From Eudromia elegans (lineage: Eukaryota; Chordata; Aves; Tinamiformes; Tinamidae): DNA of 64,000 nt. The stretch lies in the NCBI GenBank assembly GCA_003342815.1, contig PTEX01000060.1, forward strand, positions 2,389,849 through 2,453,848. Direction: 5' to 3'. A program made the position numbers and the translations under genes. The notes below the pieces were generated by a model. It ran no database searches. It was not told the origin of the DNA and saw only the letters and a program-made list of their open reading frames with translations. Each line of letters opens with the position of its first letter. Within the stretch, counting starts at the first letter, position 1. Shown here piece by piece: positions 1 through 12,190 of the stretch.

Positions 1-3000
1 GGGGAACTCTCCATGTGAACATATAGCTATGGATGGCCCTAATTCAAAAGCAGTTTTTACTGATGGTTCAGAACACACTGGTTTTAGATAAAAATAAATT
101 TCCATTAAGAAAATAAACAAACAAAATTCAAGGTACAGATTATTCTCTCTAAGGAGCAGTGAAAAGGTGACCTCTCTTTAGAGGAAAAGTGACTCAGATC
201 TGCCTGGAAGCAGTTCTTTCCTTATCCTTGTGCAAAGTAACAGCCTTCAAAAACAAATAAGAGGGAAAATACAAAAGAAATCAACACCGAAACAAATTGG
301 CACTTCAGATCTTATATCTGCATATTCAGAAAACAGGGGGTTTGCTTCACTAAATTGAACTGTGTTTTGCAACATACTAAATTAAAAAAAAATGCCCATT
401 CTTTTTCTGTGTGCTAACAACCCTTTGCCAGGAGGAAAAAACACAGGATAAGATCCAAGGGAACAGGGCAAGATCCAAGGGACTGACAATCCTATTTTGA
501 AGGCGGAAAAGCCCGTGAATATTATGACATGGCCTTTTAAAAGATTTAAGCTTCAATGGAAAAAAATCATATTTCTTATAAATGCATTATATAGAGCTTG
601 ATAGAGCATATTGTAATATAAGTGAGAATAAATAGGACTCATTTTGACCAACAACACTTCAAAGAAGAGAAGTACCTCTAGTTAAAGACAGGAGGCTTGG
701 AAAGTGTCTCCAGGACCGTAACTAGAGTGTCTCTAAATGCTGAGGATTTCTGTGAATTTGAGAAAACATCTTTCCTCACATATTAACATGAGAGTACCAA
801 AGCACTGGAGACAAAGGCAGGGAAAGCAGAGATGTCGGGCAGACTGTGGGAGCAGAACTTTTGAACCCCGGATAAGAATGACATCTTTGTGATGGGAAGG
901 CGAGAGGGCCGGGGGATCAGATGCCAGATCACGTTGCCCTCTGGTTTCCAATGTGCCTGTAAGTGATTAGGCCTGGTTTGCCCTTGGGCTGGAATCACAG
1001 GAAACACACTGTGCCCAAAACAATTTTACTTACATGAAAAATAATCCTAAATGAGTCATAACACTGCTCACAATCTGAAACGTTATCACTTAGGAAACCT
1101 TCCTGCTTCTCGTACACACATACCTCTCGAGAGGGGCAGAAATACAACCAAAAACATCACTGTGATGAAACCTCAAATTCAAAAATCAAGTGTACAGCTC
1201 TGCAATGTCTACAACACACTCCTTCAGGCACAGAAGAGATCACTTAAAGGAACATCGTTTACCACGTCCTCTTAATGGTATTACAACCTCTCAAATTGCT
1301 CTAATGTCAACAGTTAAATCAGAAATAGTCACTTCTCAGGAAAAAATCAGGAAAAAAAAAAAAGGCACATTCCTTGCTGTTAATAGAAAAGGTTATTGTT
1401 CCCATAAGTTAATGACACAGTTGCAGTTTCCAGGATTCTGTACCCAGCTCTGCTGGGACATCAGGGGTCAGGGAAAGAGGAAAGAGGGCAGAGAGCCTGA
1501 AGCAAGCCATGGTTCTTCAGCACTGTGCCCTCCTTTCCTGGGGAGAGGGTCCACCTTTCTTCAACCCGCAGAAAATGTAATTTTACAGTGAAAAGAACCC
1601 ATGTGTACATATGTGCCTACAGGGAGATTAAAGATACAACTGCTTAAGAAATGTAATTTCAATGATTTACAAATAGACATTGTCAGGTAGTACAAGCCAC
1701 AAATGCAGAAAAATCAACGTTTCACAATGTCTTCATTTTTTTGTAGCATTATAGATTTATCATTAGCTTAATGGCTTTATTCTAAAAAATATATATACTT
1801 CCTGTCACATATCGAAGCAGCCAGCGGTTTTGATTACTTAAGAAAGAACACTATTCAATGAGGACTGTCAAACAAACATTTTGTCACAAGAACATAAGGA
1901 TTACTTATTTAGAAATAATCACATTACTGATAAAAAGGCCCTTCATACTAGCACCAAAACTAAGTGATGTTACCTTAAAGATCACTGCATTGTAGTCAGG
2001 GGGACCTGCTGCACTTATACAACAGCTGCCACAGCCTCTTACTTTTATCATGACAGCAAACAGTAAAATAGAAGACAAATTCTGTGCAGTTAATAGTAGA
2101 CTGTGTGGAAAAGGCTTGCACTGTAAGGTCGTAAAGGCTGTTAAGAGTGGAAAATACAATAATTACATTTCAACTCATATTCATACTTCAGTTTTGGTTG
2201 CTGGTGGGGTTGGGAACCAGGGGCAGAAGACACTATCCAGGCTCCCCTTGCTTGGGTGCTGCTGGTCTCACCAGAGTCTCCAGCGCTTCGGACAGTTCTC
2301 TCCAGCCCCGCTGGATCTTCTGGAAACTCACAGCCATGGCCTGGAAATCCCTTTTCCTGATTTGTTTCCCACATGCACAACGTAATCAACAGCTTTTGTG
2401 TAACTGGTAAACAAACACATTCTCTACACTGATGACATCCTCCAAGAGGCTGGAAAACTGCAGATTCATTTTCATTCTTTGTCACTTTTCTTCAAAATGT
2501 TCCCGTCTCTGCTGTTTCAGAAATTACAAAATGGAGCCCACCAACTCCTCCCTTTCTCTGATACCCTCTTGCAGGCAGCACAATTTCCCAAACTCTCAAT
2601 ATTATATTTAGAAGTCATATGTAAAAGTCAAAGAAACACTGTAATTAGGTCAATAGCCTCTACGGTAAGAAAGGGGAAAAAATATCTATATGCATGAAGA
2701 CTCGTGAAGACAAATCCAAAAGACTGAGGAAAACTTGGAAGCAGGAGACAAAGACTTGCCCTGGACACTCAATATCATAAAGTGTAAACACACCTGGGGA
2801 CACCAAGTGGATTATGCTAGTCCTTCCTGCACTCTGTTTTGTCTGCACTGAAGAAATATTTGCCCATTAATCTGCTCAGCCCTGAACACAGACTAAAATA
2901 ATGTAAATAACTTTGGTCATGTATTTATAACAAATAAGTATTTCCATTAAATTTTCTTCTGAGTTTTCAACGGTTTTACCCTCTGCTAAATGTTAAATGA

Positions 3001-5143
3001 GGTTACATTTTAAATATTGTTACGAAAGTCAATACGGTTTCTGCACATTTGGACTGCTGCCTCCTTAGCGTGGAATTTCCAATAAACAAGTCGTGCTGCT
3101 TTGATTTTCACTGCCAAGTTCACACTTCTCAAACAGAACAGAGTCAACTCGAACTTCAATCCATATTCAACTAGTTTTTCTGGCTCACTTTCCACTTACA
3201 CACTGGGCAAACATGCAGCAAATTTCTTGGAAGAGCAAAAAAAAAAATTATGACTCTTGGTAATTACATGTTTCCTCTGGAAAAATTAATTTTGTTTTAT
3301 TCATGTCATTCCTCATTTTCAGAGTGAATAAAATATAATTCCACAATGGAATTTAATGAAAGCATCTTCCTTGAGTCATCAAGATAATTCCCTCCCTCCC
3401 TGTATCTAACCCAACTAAAATAAAAAAGAAAAAAAAGAAAAAAAAAGTTTTTTATTTCTCCGATTGTTTTGTTATAGAAGGCAGCTAACCTCACATGCTG
3501 ACATGCTTTGTCTCTCCTAGCACTAAACTTAGCAACAACAGCATTTATCCTGAAGGTCAGAATATCTAGGATGCAGTGTCACCAGATGCAGCAAGGCAAG
3601 ATATCAGTTCCCATCAAGCAGGGGAGATGATCCTTGCACCCAGTTCCTTTTGTCCTGATCACAGCTACATCCTCTCCCCACTGAGCCGGCTGTTTTGGTG
3701 GTTCTCTCTAGCCTTGAGGCAGTAGCACTTGATTAAAGAGCAAAACAGTATCCGAAGAAAACAAGCGGATCTTCTTCTACCTTCTCAGTGAACTGAACTG
3801 ATTCAACTTAAGATGCATCAGATACAGAAATCACCAACACACTGCTCACAAAAGGTGTTGTTATTCCTCTGATTGCATCAGTATTTTGCATCTCATAATA
3901 CCATTAATAACACTAAATTTTTTTTTTTTTTCCCTTTTGATTTTTCCATAATTTGCATGTTTCATCAAATATTTATGAGGATGGAGATCCCATCTCCTCT
4001 CTGGGCAAGCTGGTCGTTAACACACAGAACATTAGGTACTTTTGGCTGAAAAACCTAAACACAGAAAATTATGGAGGGTTGTGCATTTTTCATAATTATC
4101 ACAACTGGAAACTGTATTAAACTCTGCTGTAAAAACACAATGAAGAGAATGCCTGAGGGATCCATAGCCAGAAAAAAGTAAAACTATGGATAACAGCAGG
4201 GTAGGAAGTCTCACATTATGCACCTCAGACAGTGGCAGAAGTGAAATAAAGGTTTTATAAAACAGAAAAACATGTTACTCTACTCCAAAAAAAGAGAGAA
4301 TTAAGGCAATTTCATCAGCATAAGGAACATTTTACAGCATAGCTGAGATTCCAGGCTAAGTGCTCAGTCGAGATTCCACACTAAATGCCATGTCTACTAT
4401 ATAAATGTCTCACAAAATTTATCCAGGAATTTTATCCAAATCAGATTGTCATGAAAAAACAGTAAATTTCTCTATTAAAACCCCATCAGTGCCAGTGCCC
4501 AGAACAGTTCATTTCTATACTGTCATGACTCACGGTAACCTTTTGTTTTTTATTTTTTAGTGAAATCCACCCAAAGCATAAACTGCTTCCCATAATATTG
4601 GGGACGTTTAATCATCAGTTTCCAGAAAAATATTAACGTGATATAAAACAAAACAAAAGAAGGAAAATAGCATTTGTCATCCACATGGGCAATTTATTTG
4701 TATCTTTAAAAGTCACAGGAAGTTACCGTCTTCTTGAGAGCAATGAGCAGAAAGGGTCACATAACCTGTGTATAGCTGCCCAATAACAAAGCTCAACCTC
4801 ATGGGAATTCCTGCAGATTTTAGAATTTTTAACTCAAACAATAAATTAAAAAAGACCTGGATAAAAGATACTCTTCTGAGTCACTTATATTGAAACATTA
4901 AATTGTTATTCAAGCAAAGAAAATCAGAGCATTTTTTGAGTAACCACCTCCCATTGAACAGCATTTAAATTCTCTATTTTCTTATTAAAAAGAAAAGGCA
5001 CTTTAATGCAGGTACACAAGTCATGTATGTTGTTCACCCCTCTTCACTTACCTGTAGACAACATGCTGGCCAGGAATTTATAAATCTACACATTAATAAA
5101 ACTTTGTAACATGTGTGCAAAAAAACATATATTTTTGGCTTAC
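1..5143 (-). other. TMEM135: TMEM135 intron 5, beginning only
   Basis: Starts at the GTAAGC donor of exon 5 and runs off the left edge. It holds duplication copy A (4948-5136) and otherwise AT-rich unique sequence. I searched on the minus strand for the next conserved peptide (AAMYMFFFR in human) and did not see it, so exon 6 is probably outside the window. Confidence 0.8.
4948..5136. repeat. Direct duplication, copy A (intron 5, abutting exon 5 donor)
   Basis: Aligns with 6354-6540 in the same orientation over its whole length, about 80-85% identical by eye. The first 55 or so bases differ at only two positions, sharing the core TTGAACAGCATTTAAATTCT. Similarity ends 7 bases short of the exon 5 donor. 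On the minus strand the copy contains CAG|GTAAGT at 5054-5046, a full splice-donor consensus. It could be two insertions of an unknown interspersed element or a local duplication. Confidence 0.88.
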
Positions 5144-5209
5144 TTCTCCGTGTCTTAAAGGCGTAATAGCTCCTCTTGAAACTGCCATTCGGAACAACGT
5201 TTCTGTGGC
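5144..5209 (-). CDS. TMEM135: TMEM135 coding exon 5 (residues 133-154)
   Basis: The exon encodes [20 protein letters not shown] followed by GE. Human is [22 protein letters not shown], about 75-80% identical here. The acceptor is TTGTTGATGCAG and the donor GAA|GTAAGC. It is a symmetric phase 0-0 exon of 66 nt, so skipping or deletion would remove 22 residues without changing the frame. Reading through the donor adds 16 codons and then a stop. Direct-repeat copies lie on both sides: one begins 8 bases past the donor and the other about 1.1 kb upstream in intron 4. The next human exon begins VLLFCITAAMYMFFFR; I could not find it in 1-5143. Confidence 0.95.
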
Positions 5210-6353
5210 CTGCATCAACAAACACACATAAGAATCAGTTATTAAAAAAGGAAAAAGACACAGCCCGCTAAGATTTCTTTTTTTTATGGCTTTTAAAATA
5301 TTTAGCATCCATTCTTCCAACTGAATCACTTCAGTGAGGTTCAATGAGAAAAGCCTGTAGGGGGTAAGGAAAAGGGTTGTTGCAAGGGGTGATTTTGAGG
5401 CTTTTGGTGCCCACATCTAAACACGTCCTGCTGACCCTGGGGGGGTCACAAGCCTTTCCGTGGGCTCAGCCGGAGAATTGCTCAGTCCCATGCAATGCCC
5501 TTCCACCAGCTCCCCACCTCAAAGCAGGATACTAAGGGCAAAAATGGCCATGGAAAATTTAAAAAATAATGGAACTTGCTTCTTTTAAAAGTCTCAGTTT
5601 AATATTGTATGCTAAAAGAGACAAATACGTATCAAAAAGGAAGAGCACGATGCTCCTCTTCTCCTTAAAGCACCACAGTCCCCTCGGACCCTTTGGCGCT
5701 GCAAAATGTGACATTCCTAATGTGAAGAGACAGGAAACACAACTCTGTCATTCATAATGGAAGCAACGTTGCTGAGGTTTCTGTCTTAGCTGTTGCATCC
5801 TTTAACTCAGCAGGACGATTAACACGTATTTCTGCAATAAACACAAATTACTGACTCTCGAGACCAAAAATGCGCAGGTTCTGCATCCCGGATCCTTCTG
5901 GGGAGACAGACAAGAAGCAATACCACTGAATCATGAACAAAGGGTGTCTGGAACTGGTCACTACCACCATTCATTTCTCAACTTTGGCTTTTACCGCAAA
6001 GATACCCAATTGCCATTTTTTTCTATTCACAAGTTGGTTGCAAAAAGGAAGGAGGAAAAAAAAGTTCACATAAAAACACAGCCTGGTACACAACACACAC
6101 CAGATACAACTGGTGCAACAACACAAAACCAGATTAGAGACAAATTTCACTGCTTGGTATGACCACAAGGAATTGCAAGGCAGGGAAAGGGTTTTGATAT
6201 CTGTTTCTGACTAAAAAATATGCTCCAACATTAAATAATCTGGCTGAAATATATATATACATGTATATAAAGCTTACAAATAAAAACAATCATAGTAATA
6301 AAAAACTACTATTGTAATTGATTAATAATAACATAGAAAACAAGGAGATCAAT

Positions 6354-6540
6354 CTCCAATTGAACAGCATTTAAATTCTCTATTTTCTTATTAAAAAGAA
6401 AAAGCACTTTAACACCGAGACACAAGTCATATATATAGTTTGGTCCTCTTCACTTAACTGTAGACAACACAGTTCCCAGGGATTCATAAATCTAGACATT
6501 AACAAAACCTTGTACTACATGTGTAAAAAACATATATTTT
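6354..6540. repeat. Direct duplication, copy B (intron 4)
   Basis: Partner of 4948-5136, placed 1.4 kb to the right, so the pair brackets exon 5. At the place of copy A's donor consensus this copy reads CAG|TTAAGT on the minus strand, so the donor GT is absent. The exon itself is not duplicated: similarity stops where copy A meets the exon 5 donor region. Confidence 0.88.
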
Positions 6541-7412
6541 GTATATTTAAGTTTTATATATTGCACATATGTAGCAATATATAAAACAAAGAGCTCAATG
6601 GTAGTAAGATTTGCTGGGGTCATGCTACAGGGCTTTAAGAGGGCTCCATCTCCACAGATGTACTATCAAAGGCACCTAGTGAGAGGAATTCCCCAGTCTT
6701 TCTGAAGGTGGATTAAGCAGGTTTTAACGTACAGTGTTTTCACCCCTTGTCTTTCCTAACTAATTGCCCACAAAAGACAACTTTCTAAAAGACCCTTTAA
6801 TGGTCCTGTGCCTCCCGCCTCCCCAATCCATCCATGAATCCCCAAAGCTGAGCTACTTCATTTACACGGGGCACTTCCAAAGCGGGATTCCTCTCCTCCA
6901 CCTCCCCAGTAGTAAAGGTTTAAGAGCTGCTCACATTAAACCTTTTGTACTTCTCCAAATTGGCTTCTTTCATCAGCTCTTCCCACCACTGTTTTCAAGG
7001 GTGGTTCAAGCAAATTGAGCCTTCTTGTCCTACAACCCCGTGTGCCTTTTGTCTCTTTTGAAAACCACTGGTGTGTGCGACCCTCTTTTCACAGCTACTG
7101 GTAGAAGGCCTCTCTTAATGCACTTGTCCTCGCATAGTGCATGCCAGATGTCAAAACCATCCAGCAACAAGGAAAACCCACAGCAAGGGCAAAGCTGGAG
7201 CCTCGGACTTCCTCGTGTGAGCTCCACTCTTGGTATGCTGGGGATCCCTAAGAAGATTAGCCCTGCAATGCCAGCCTCCTGCACAGAGTGTGGGAAAGGA
7301 GGCCGATTTTCACATGCCCACAACGCCGAGGCTGCAGGGAGAGCAGCCGTGGGGTTTTTAAGCATGCAAAAATCTGCAGAAAGCTCAAAGAAGTTGCCCC
7401 TTTCCAAAGGGT

Positions 7413-7452
7413 GGCAGGTAGGGTCAAGTGCTGGCAGGTAGGGTCAAGTGCT
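7413..7452. repeat. 20-base unit repeated twice in tandem
   Basis: GGCAGGTAGGGTCAAGTGCT occurs twice with no difference, followed by the start of a third copy (GGCA). A recent local duplication in intron 4. Confidence 0.95.
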
Positions 7453-7581
7453 GGCATAATGGTGGAAGAGGAGGCCCCTAGCAGGGAACATTTCACAGTC
7501 TGGTTCTTCTCAACTAGTGTAGATATGCAACAAGTTGGCACAAGTCACAGTCACTTAGCCTGGCAGAGACCACAGGGACAC

Positions 7582-7665
7582 GTGCAGCAGGTTGCCCAGG
7601 GCCTGTCCTGTCACACTGAGCACTGCCAAGGATGGAGACCCAGGGCCTCTCTGGGCACCCTGACC
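7582..7665 (-). mobile_element. CR1 LINE fragment, diverged
   Basis: The stretch CAGGTTGCCCAGG, then CCAAGGATGGAGAC and GGCCTCTCTGGGCA, follows the order of the reverse complement of the CR1 3' region. The hallmark 3' terminal repeats are missing, so both ends are lost or too diverged to see. Older-looking than the copy at 16377. Confidence 0.55.
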
Positions 7666-10600
7666 CCAAACTTGACAATCCAGTTGCCAGTGGAAAGTCC
7701 ATGAAAAACTGCAGTGTAGACTCTGTAGAGTCTCCCTAAATCAGCACAGCTTCATTTCTCAAATTCTGCATCAGCGGCGGCTTCTACCAGTGCAGGGAAA
7801 GACCTTCCTTCCTTCTGTGGCTTCTAGCTGTGCCAACACAAGCCACATTTAATCTCCAAGCCTCCAGCACTGCAGACATACGTCATCCACCAAGTCTCTG
7901 TACCACACTTGAACATTATCCCATGGCCTACACTTGATGCTCACATCCCAGCCTCACACCTCTCAACTTATGCACACAGGAGCATCCTGCTGGTATTAAA
8001 GCATCCTTACAAGGTAGTGAGCACATCTGGACTGAAACTCCAGTTTCTTCAATACAAACGAATTTTCTTCTGGTATGTTTTTGCTTTTTAGTTTCAGTCA
8101 CTATAATAATAGCTAATATTCATGCTACAATATTCCAATGCAAATCGTTTCAATGTTTATGAAGTTCAAATCCACAAATGCCACCTCTTTAAATACAAAG
8201 ACTTTGCATTAATATACTTAACAGTTTTTCTTTAAAAATTAAGACTATATCCAATAAAAACATGTAGAGTGCTGCCCTGCCACAAATCCATCTGTCTTTC
8301 AACACAGACTTCCTCATAAAATAACATCTTAAGCAGTGGATTTCTACTGGAAAAATTTACCACACTTTTAGACATCATGTCAAAGCTCCCCTCCTGTCCC
8401 CAAAACACAATTGTGGCCTTTTGGGTGCACAATTCTCATTATCCTTATACAAATACCCTCCTAGTGAGTTATGTACCATTTTGATTAAGTCTGATTAACT
8501 GTTCTAATGTTAGTCCTTCTAAATTCTTAAGATACCCTTTACATTTCTTGCATATTTCCACATTAGACATTTTCCAAAGAAAGTTGATCTTTCTCATCGG
8601 GTTACATTCATTGTTTCCTGAATGAAACACACTTCATAAGATATCTCAGTTTTAAAATACTGAAAATATTAAACTAGCCTGTTTTTTGTTGTTTGTCATA
8701 TGTAACTATGACTATGAAATACAATTCATCAGTTGATGTGTAATATTTATCATCATAGCAGCATAACTGATTGAAAAGATAAAAGGGGTCATTTAACAAA
8801 TAATATTGTTCCAATGAAATAGTCAGCTAAGAATGCAGATAATTTTAACTGCCATTCCCTCTGTTAACATTATTCATTTTTAATCAGACTTTTAGGAAGT
8901 TGTAAAAAGTTAACATTTTCAATCAGTTCACTGTGATTAAGCCTTAAATAAGAAGCACTGCATGTTTAGACAATCACTATAGGTCCTTTGAAATCACTTC
9001 TCTGAATAGAGTTAATAAGAAAGCAAGTTATTAACGGATGGTTTTGGTGAGCTCAGTGCAAAAATAATGTGCTGCCAAGCTGATAATCACTGAATCTAAA
9101 ACAGTGTGCTCAATTTTAAGACATGTATATTATGTGACATGGGATGTGAAATGGCGATGCACTATATCTTACCACTCTGTATTGTCCTGCAAATTCTTAT
9201 GTCATCTACAGACAGAGGTGACTGACTGATTCTTCTGACCCTCACAAAAAGCAGTCATTTCTGCCCAAATCTCTTGCAAGAGGATAAGAATGAAGGAATT
9301 AAACTTGTATGAAATAGATCACTTTAGACAACTAGTCTAAACAGTTAATTAATCAGTTAATGCCTGCCATCAAAACCGAAGTGGAAAATAATTGTGTTAT
9401 GGATGGAACTGTAGGAAAAATAACATGAAAACCAGTACTTTCGACTCCAGATGTTTGGCGTTTTCTATGCACAAAAATAAAATGATTTTATAATATTTCA
9501 AAACCAGTTACCATTTTACCACAGTTAAAACTGCAAACACAAACAGTGAGAGGGATTGCTCATGCAAATTAGTCTTAGAAATGCACACTTTTTCCCAGCC
9601 TGAACACCTGTACCCAACGTACTGAAAGGCACACACATTTTGATGTTATTAACAGCAATTGAGGGATTTCAATTAAATAAAACGAGTCATAAGAATAAAA
9701 CGGGGTGAAGAGCACCTAACACTAAGACTTTCTCCTCCTGTCCAGTTTACGTATAGTGGATGCAATACTTGGCTGGAGGCTCTGCTGTGAAATGTGTGGA
9801 CGTGTCCACATTTTGTTGACATGTTCAAGAGTTCCAAAAGCATGAAATCATTAATAACAGTTTTCAATGGGTTTTTCTATTTGAGTGAATATTACACATC
9901 CATTGTTACAGTTCTTTTCAGCAATCCATCGTACAGTTTTTGAAAACAATTTTGAAAACAACCTGCAGTTGTTGGGGCTCAGAAGGAACGATAATCAGAC
10001 ATATTTATTTACATGGAGTCCCGGAAATCAAAAGGTTATCCAGTTTATGGCCAAAAGATTTCAAATGTAAAGTGATCCCCTCCATCTTTACCTCAATCTA
10101 GATAACATTTCTATTTAATTAATATTTTTTTCCTAAAACTTAGCTCTATTAAACACAAAATCCCCTTAAGTGATGAGCTCTTTATTGTTACAGCTTCCAA
10201 TTAAACTACTGCAATATCAATGCAAGATTTAGTTCCATGTTTATATACGTTTATGAATTCAAAATATAATTAAATATTTTAGAACACAATACTGAAGCTG
10301 AATTAATGCTTTTAAATAAATAAATGCTTAAATTCCAACTTACCTGAAAACCTCAGGAAAAAATCCATGTATTGTACCAGTGTGTTCCCTGCATTGTACT
10401 GGAGTGAATTCCCTTCCCTCTGAGAGTTTTGATTAGATGGTTTATTTATTTGGCTGTTTTTCTGGTTGTTGCCATTTATTTGTGGGTATTTTTGTTGTTT
10501 TTTAAGTGTCTAAATGTTGGACCATTTGTACCCTACTTTTATAATAAGTATTTCATTACCTATGTGGTATCTACGAGACATAAGTCTACTGTTTCATCAC

Positions 10601-11893
10601 TAACAGATCAAAATCACTTCTTACCTTTATCTTCTATACTAGTAGCCTGCACAATAAACTTAGGACTGAAGAGTTTGTATCTGTTTTAAAGAATAATTTA
10701 CAGCGCTCATTACAGCTATGCATTTTTTTTTCCATAACTTCTTAGTTCTTTTCATTCGCAGCTTTTATAAATGAACACCAATAGAGAAACCACTATTTCA
10801 CAGGCCCAACTATTCATTTCGAAGTCTTTTTCTCTCTATTTCCTCTGGTTACTTACACGACACTGTGTCATTAAAGTGAATTTAATGTGTGCAACTTTAA
10901 GTACAACAGCATTGTAACTGTGATCCCATGAACATCCCCAGCCATAGCTAAAACCAGGACGCAGGTACAGGGTGGGCAGACCCATAAACGCAGCATTCAC
11001 AAGCCCCAGCAACTACCAGCTCCTGGAATGACATGAGGGGAGTTTGGGACAGCTACTCACCAGAAGGGCTAAATCTGCTCTAATTTATGGGGGGAAATTA
11101 CGGACCGCCTAAAGATTAGAGGGCAGAAAGCAAACCAAGCACAGCCCTCACCATTTATCTTATACAACAAACACACTAACTAAAAATGGCTCTTCTTCCT
11201 CAGATAATAATATCAGTTTTCCAGCTAGACTTTAACCCACAGCATTTTACTAGCACAGCATAAATAGTCCAATGCTAACACTAACGAGCTCGTTAGCCTG
11301 AAGAGCTATGCAAGGAGCTCGGCTTCACAGATTTACAGTGCAAATCTAGATCCAAATTTACATGCAAATATTTGATCAGTTCAGTGCAATTTCTAGTGGA
11401 ACAACAAATTCCATTTCCTCCCTAAACTAAAGCTGCCCTTCCCAGGCTAACAGACTTCCTTAGCAATTAATTTACCCTAATGACTACCTACCACCTAACC
11501 AAACTACCCTTAAAAAAAAAAAAGGGTTTTAAGCCTCACAGCTGCAGAGCACAAATGACCCAAGCACAAAACCAATAAAGCATCACCACGTGGGCCTGCC
11601 AAGAGCACGGAATAGGAGCATTAACATTTATTTATCTCCATCGGAACCCAGTAGTCTGCAGTTGTGGTAACTGCAACTACTTCCAAGATGATGACGATCT
11701 TTTTTTTTTTTTTTCTTCTCCTGACTTCATCTCTCTTCGTTTCTCTCCCTCCTCTTTCCCCAGCAACACTTTGTGTTTTGCTTGGATTCCTGGCCTGGGA
11801 CTTTCACCTTTCTCTGGCTTTCTGCACCCAGAGGAGTTAACGGGTCAATTCTGGGCACTCTGCAATTAACCGAGTATCAGGAAACCACTGGGG

Positions 11894-11916
11894 AAAAAAA
11901 AAAAAAAAAAAAAAAA
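11894..11916 (+). repeat. Poly(A) run, 23 bases
   Basis: Pure A on the plus strand followed by a G/A-rich stretch. No recognisable retroelement is attached. Confidence 0.95.
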
Positions 11917-11989
11917 GGAAAGGAAGAAAGGAAAAAGCAGCAGTAAAACGCTCATGAGCTGAACTACCCACGGAGCAGGCGAGCAGCCA

Positions 11990-12190
11990 GCATGGGAAAC
12001 CGGAGGAATTGGCCGCTCCGGCTCCTCGGCGGGGCCAGCAGCGCCGCAGGGAGGCCAGCCAAGGGAGGCCGCCTCCCCTCGCCTGCCCGTGGAGAAACCA
12101 GCCCCTGGGGCCGGGCCAGGGCGGCCTCCCTCCCGGTGTCCCGTCAGGAGGGCGGAATAGCTGCAAAGGGCACCCCGGGGCAGCCCTGTC
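11990..12190. other. CpG-rich islet inside intron 4
   Basis: About 16 CpGs in 190 bases, G+C well above the surroundings, in otherwise AT-rich intron. It follows a 23-base poly(A) run and a purine-rich stretch (11894-11940). A 159-codon open frame crosses it on the plus strand, but it matches nothing I know and mainly reflects high G+C. It could be an alternative promoter, an enhancer, a noncoding-RNA start or an unrecognised GC-rich repeat. Confidence 0.6.

Noticed and set aside
1-5143. TMEM135 exon 6 within the left-edge sequence
   Set aside because: I looked on the minus strand for codons of the conserved AAMYMFFFR peptide next to an acceptor and found none.
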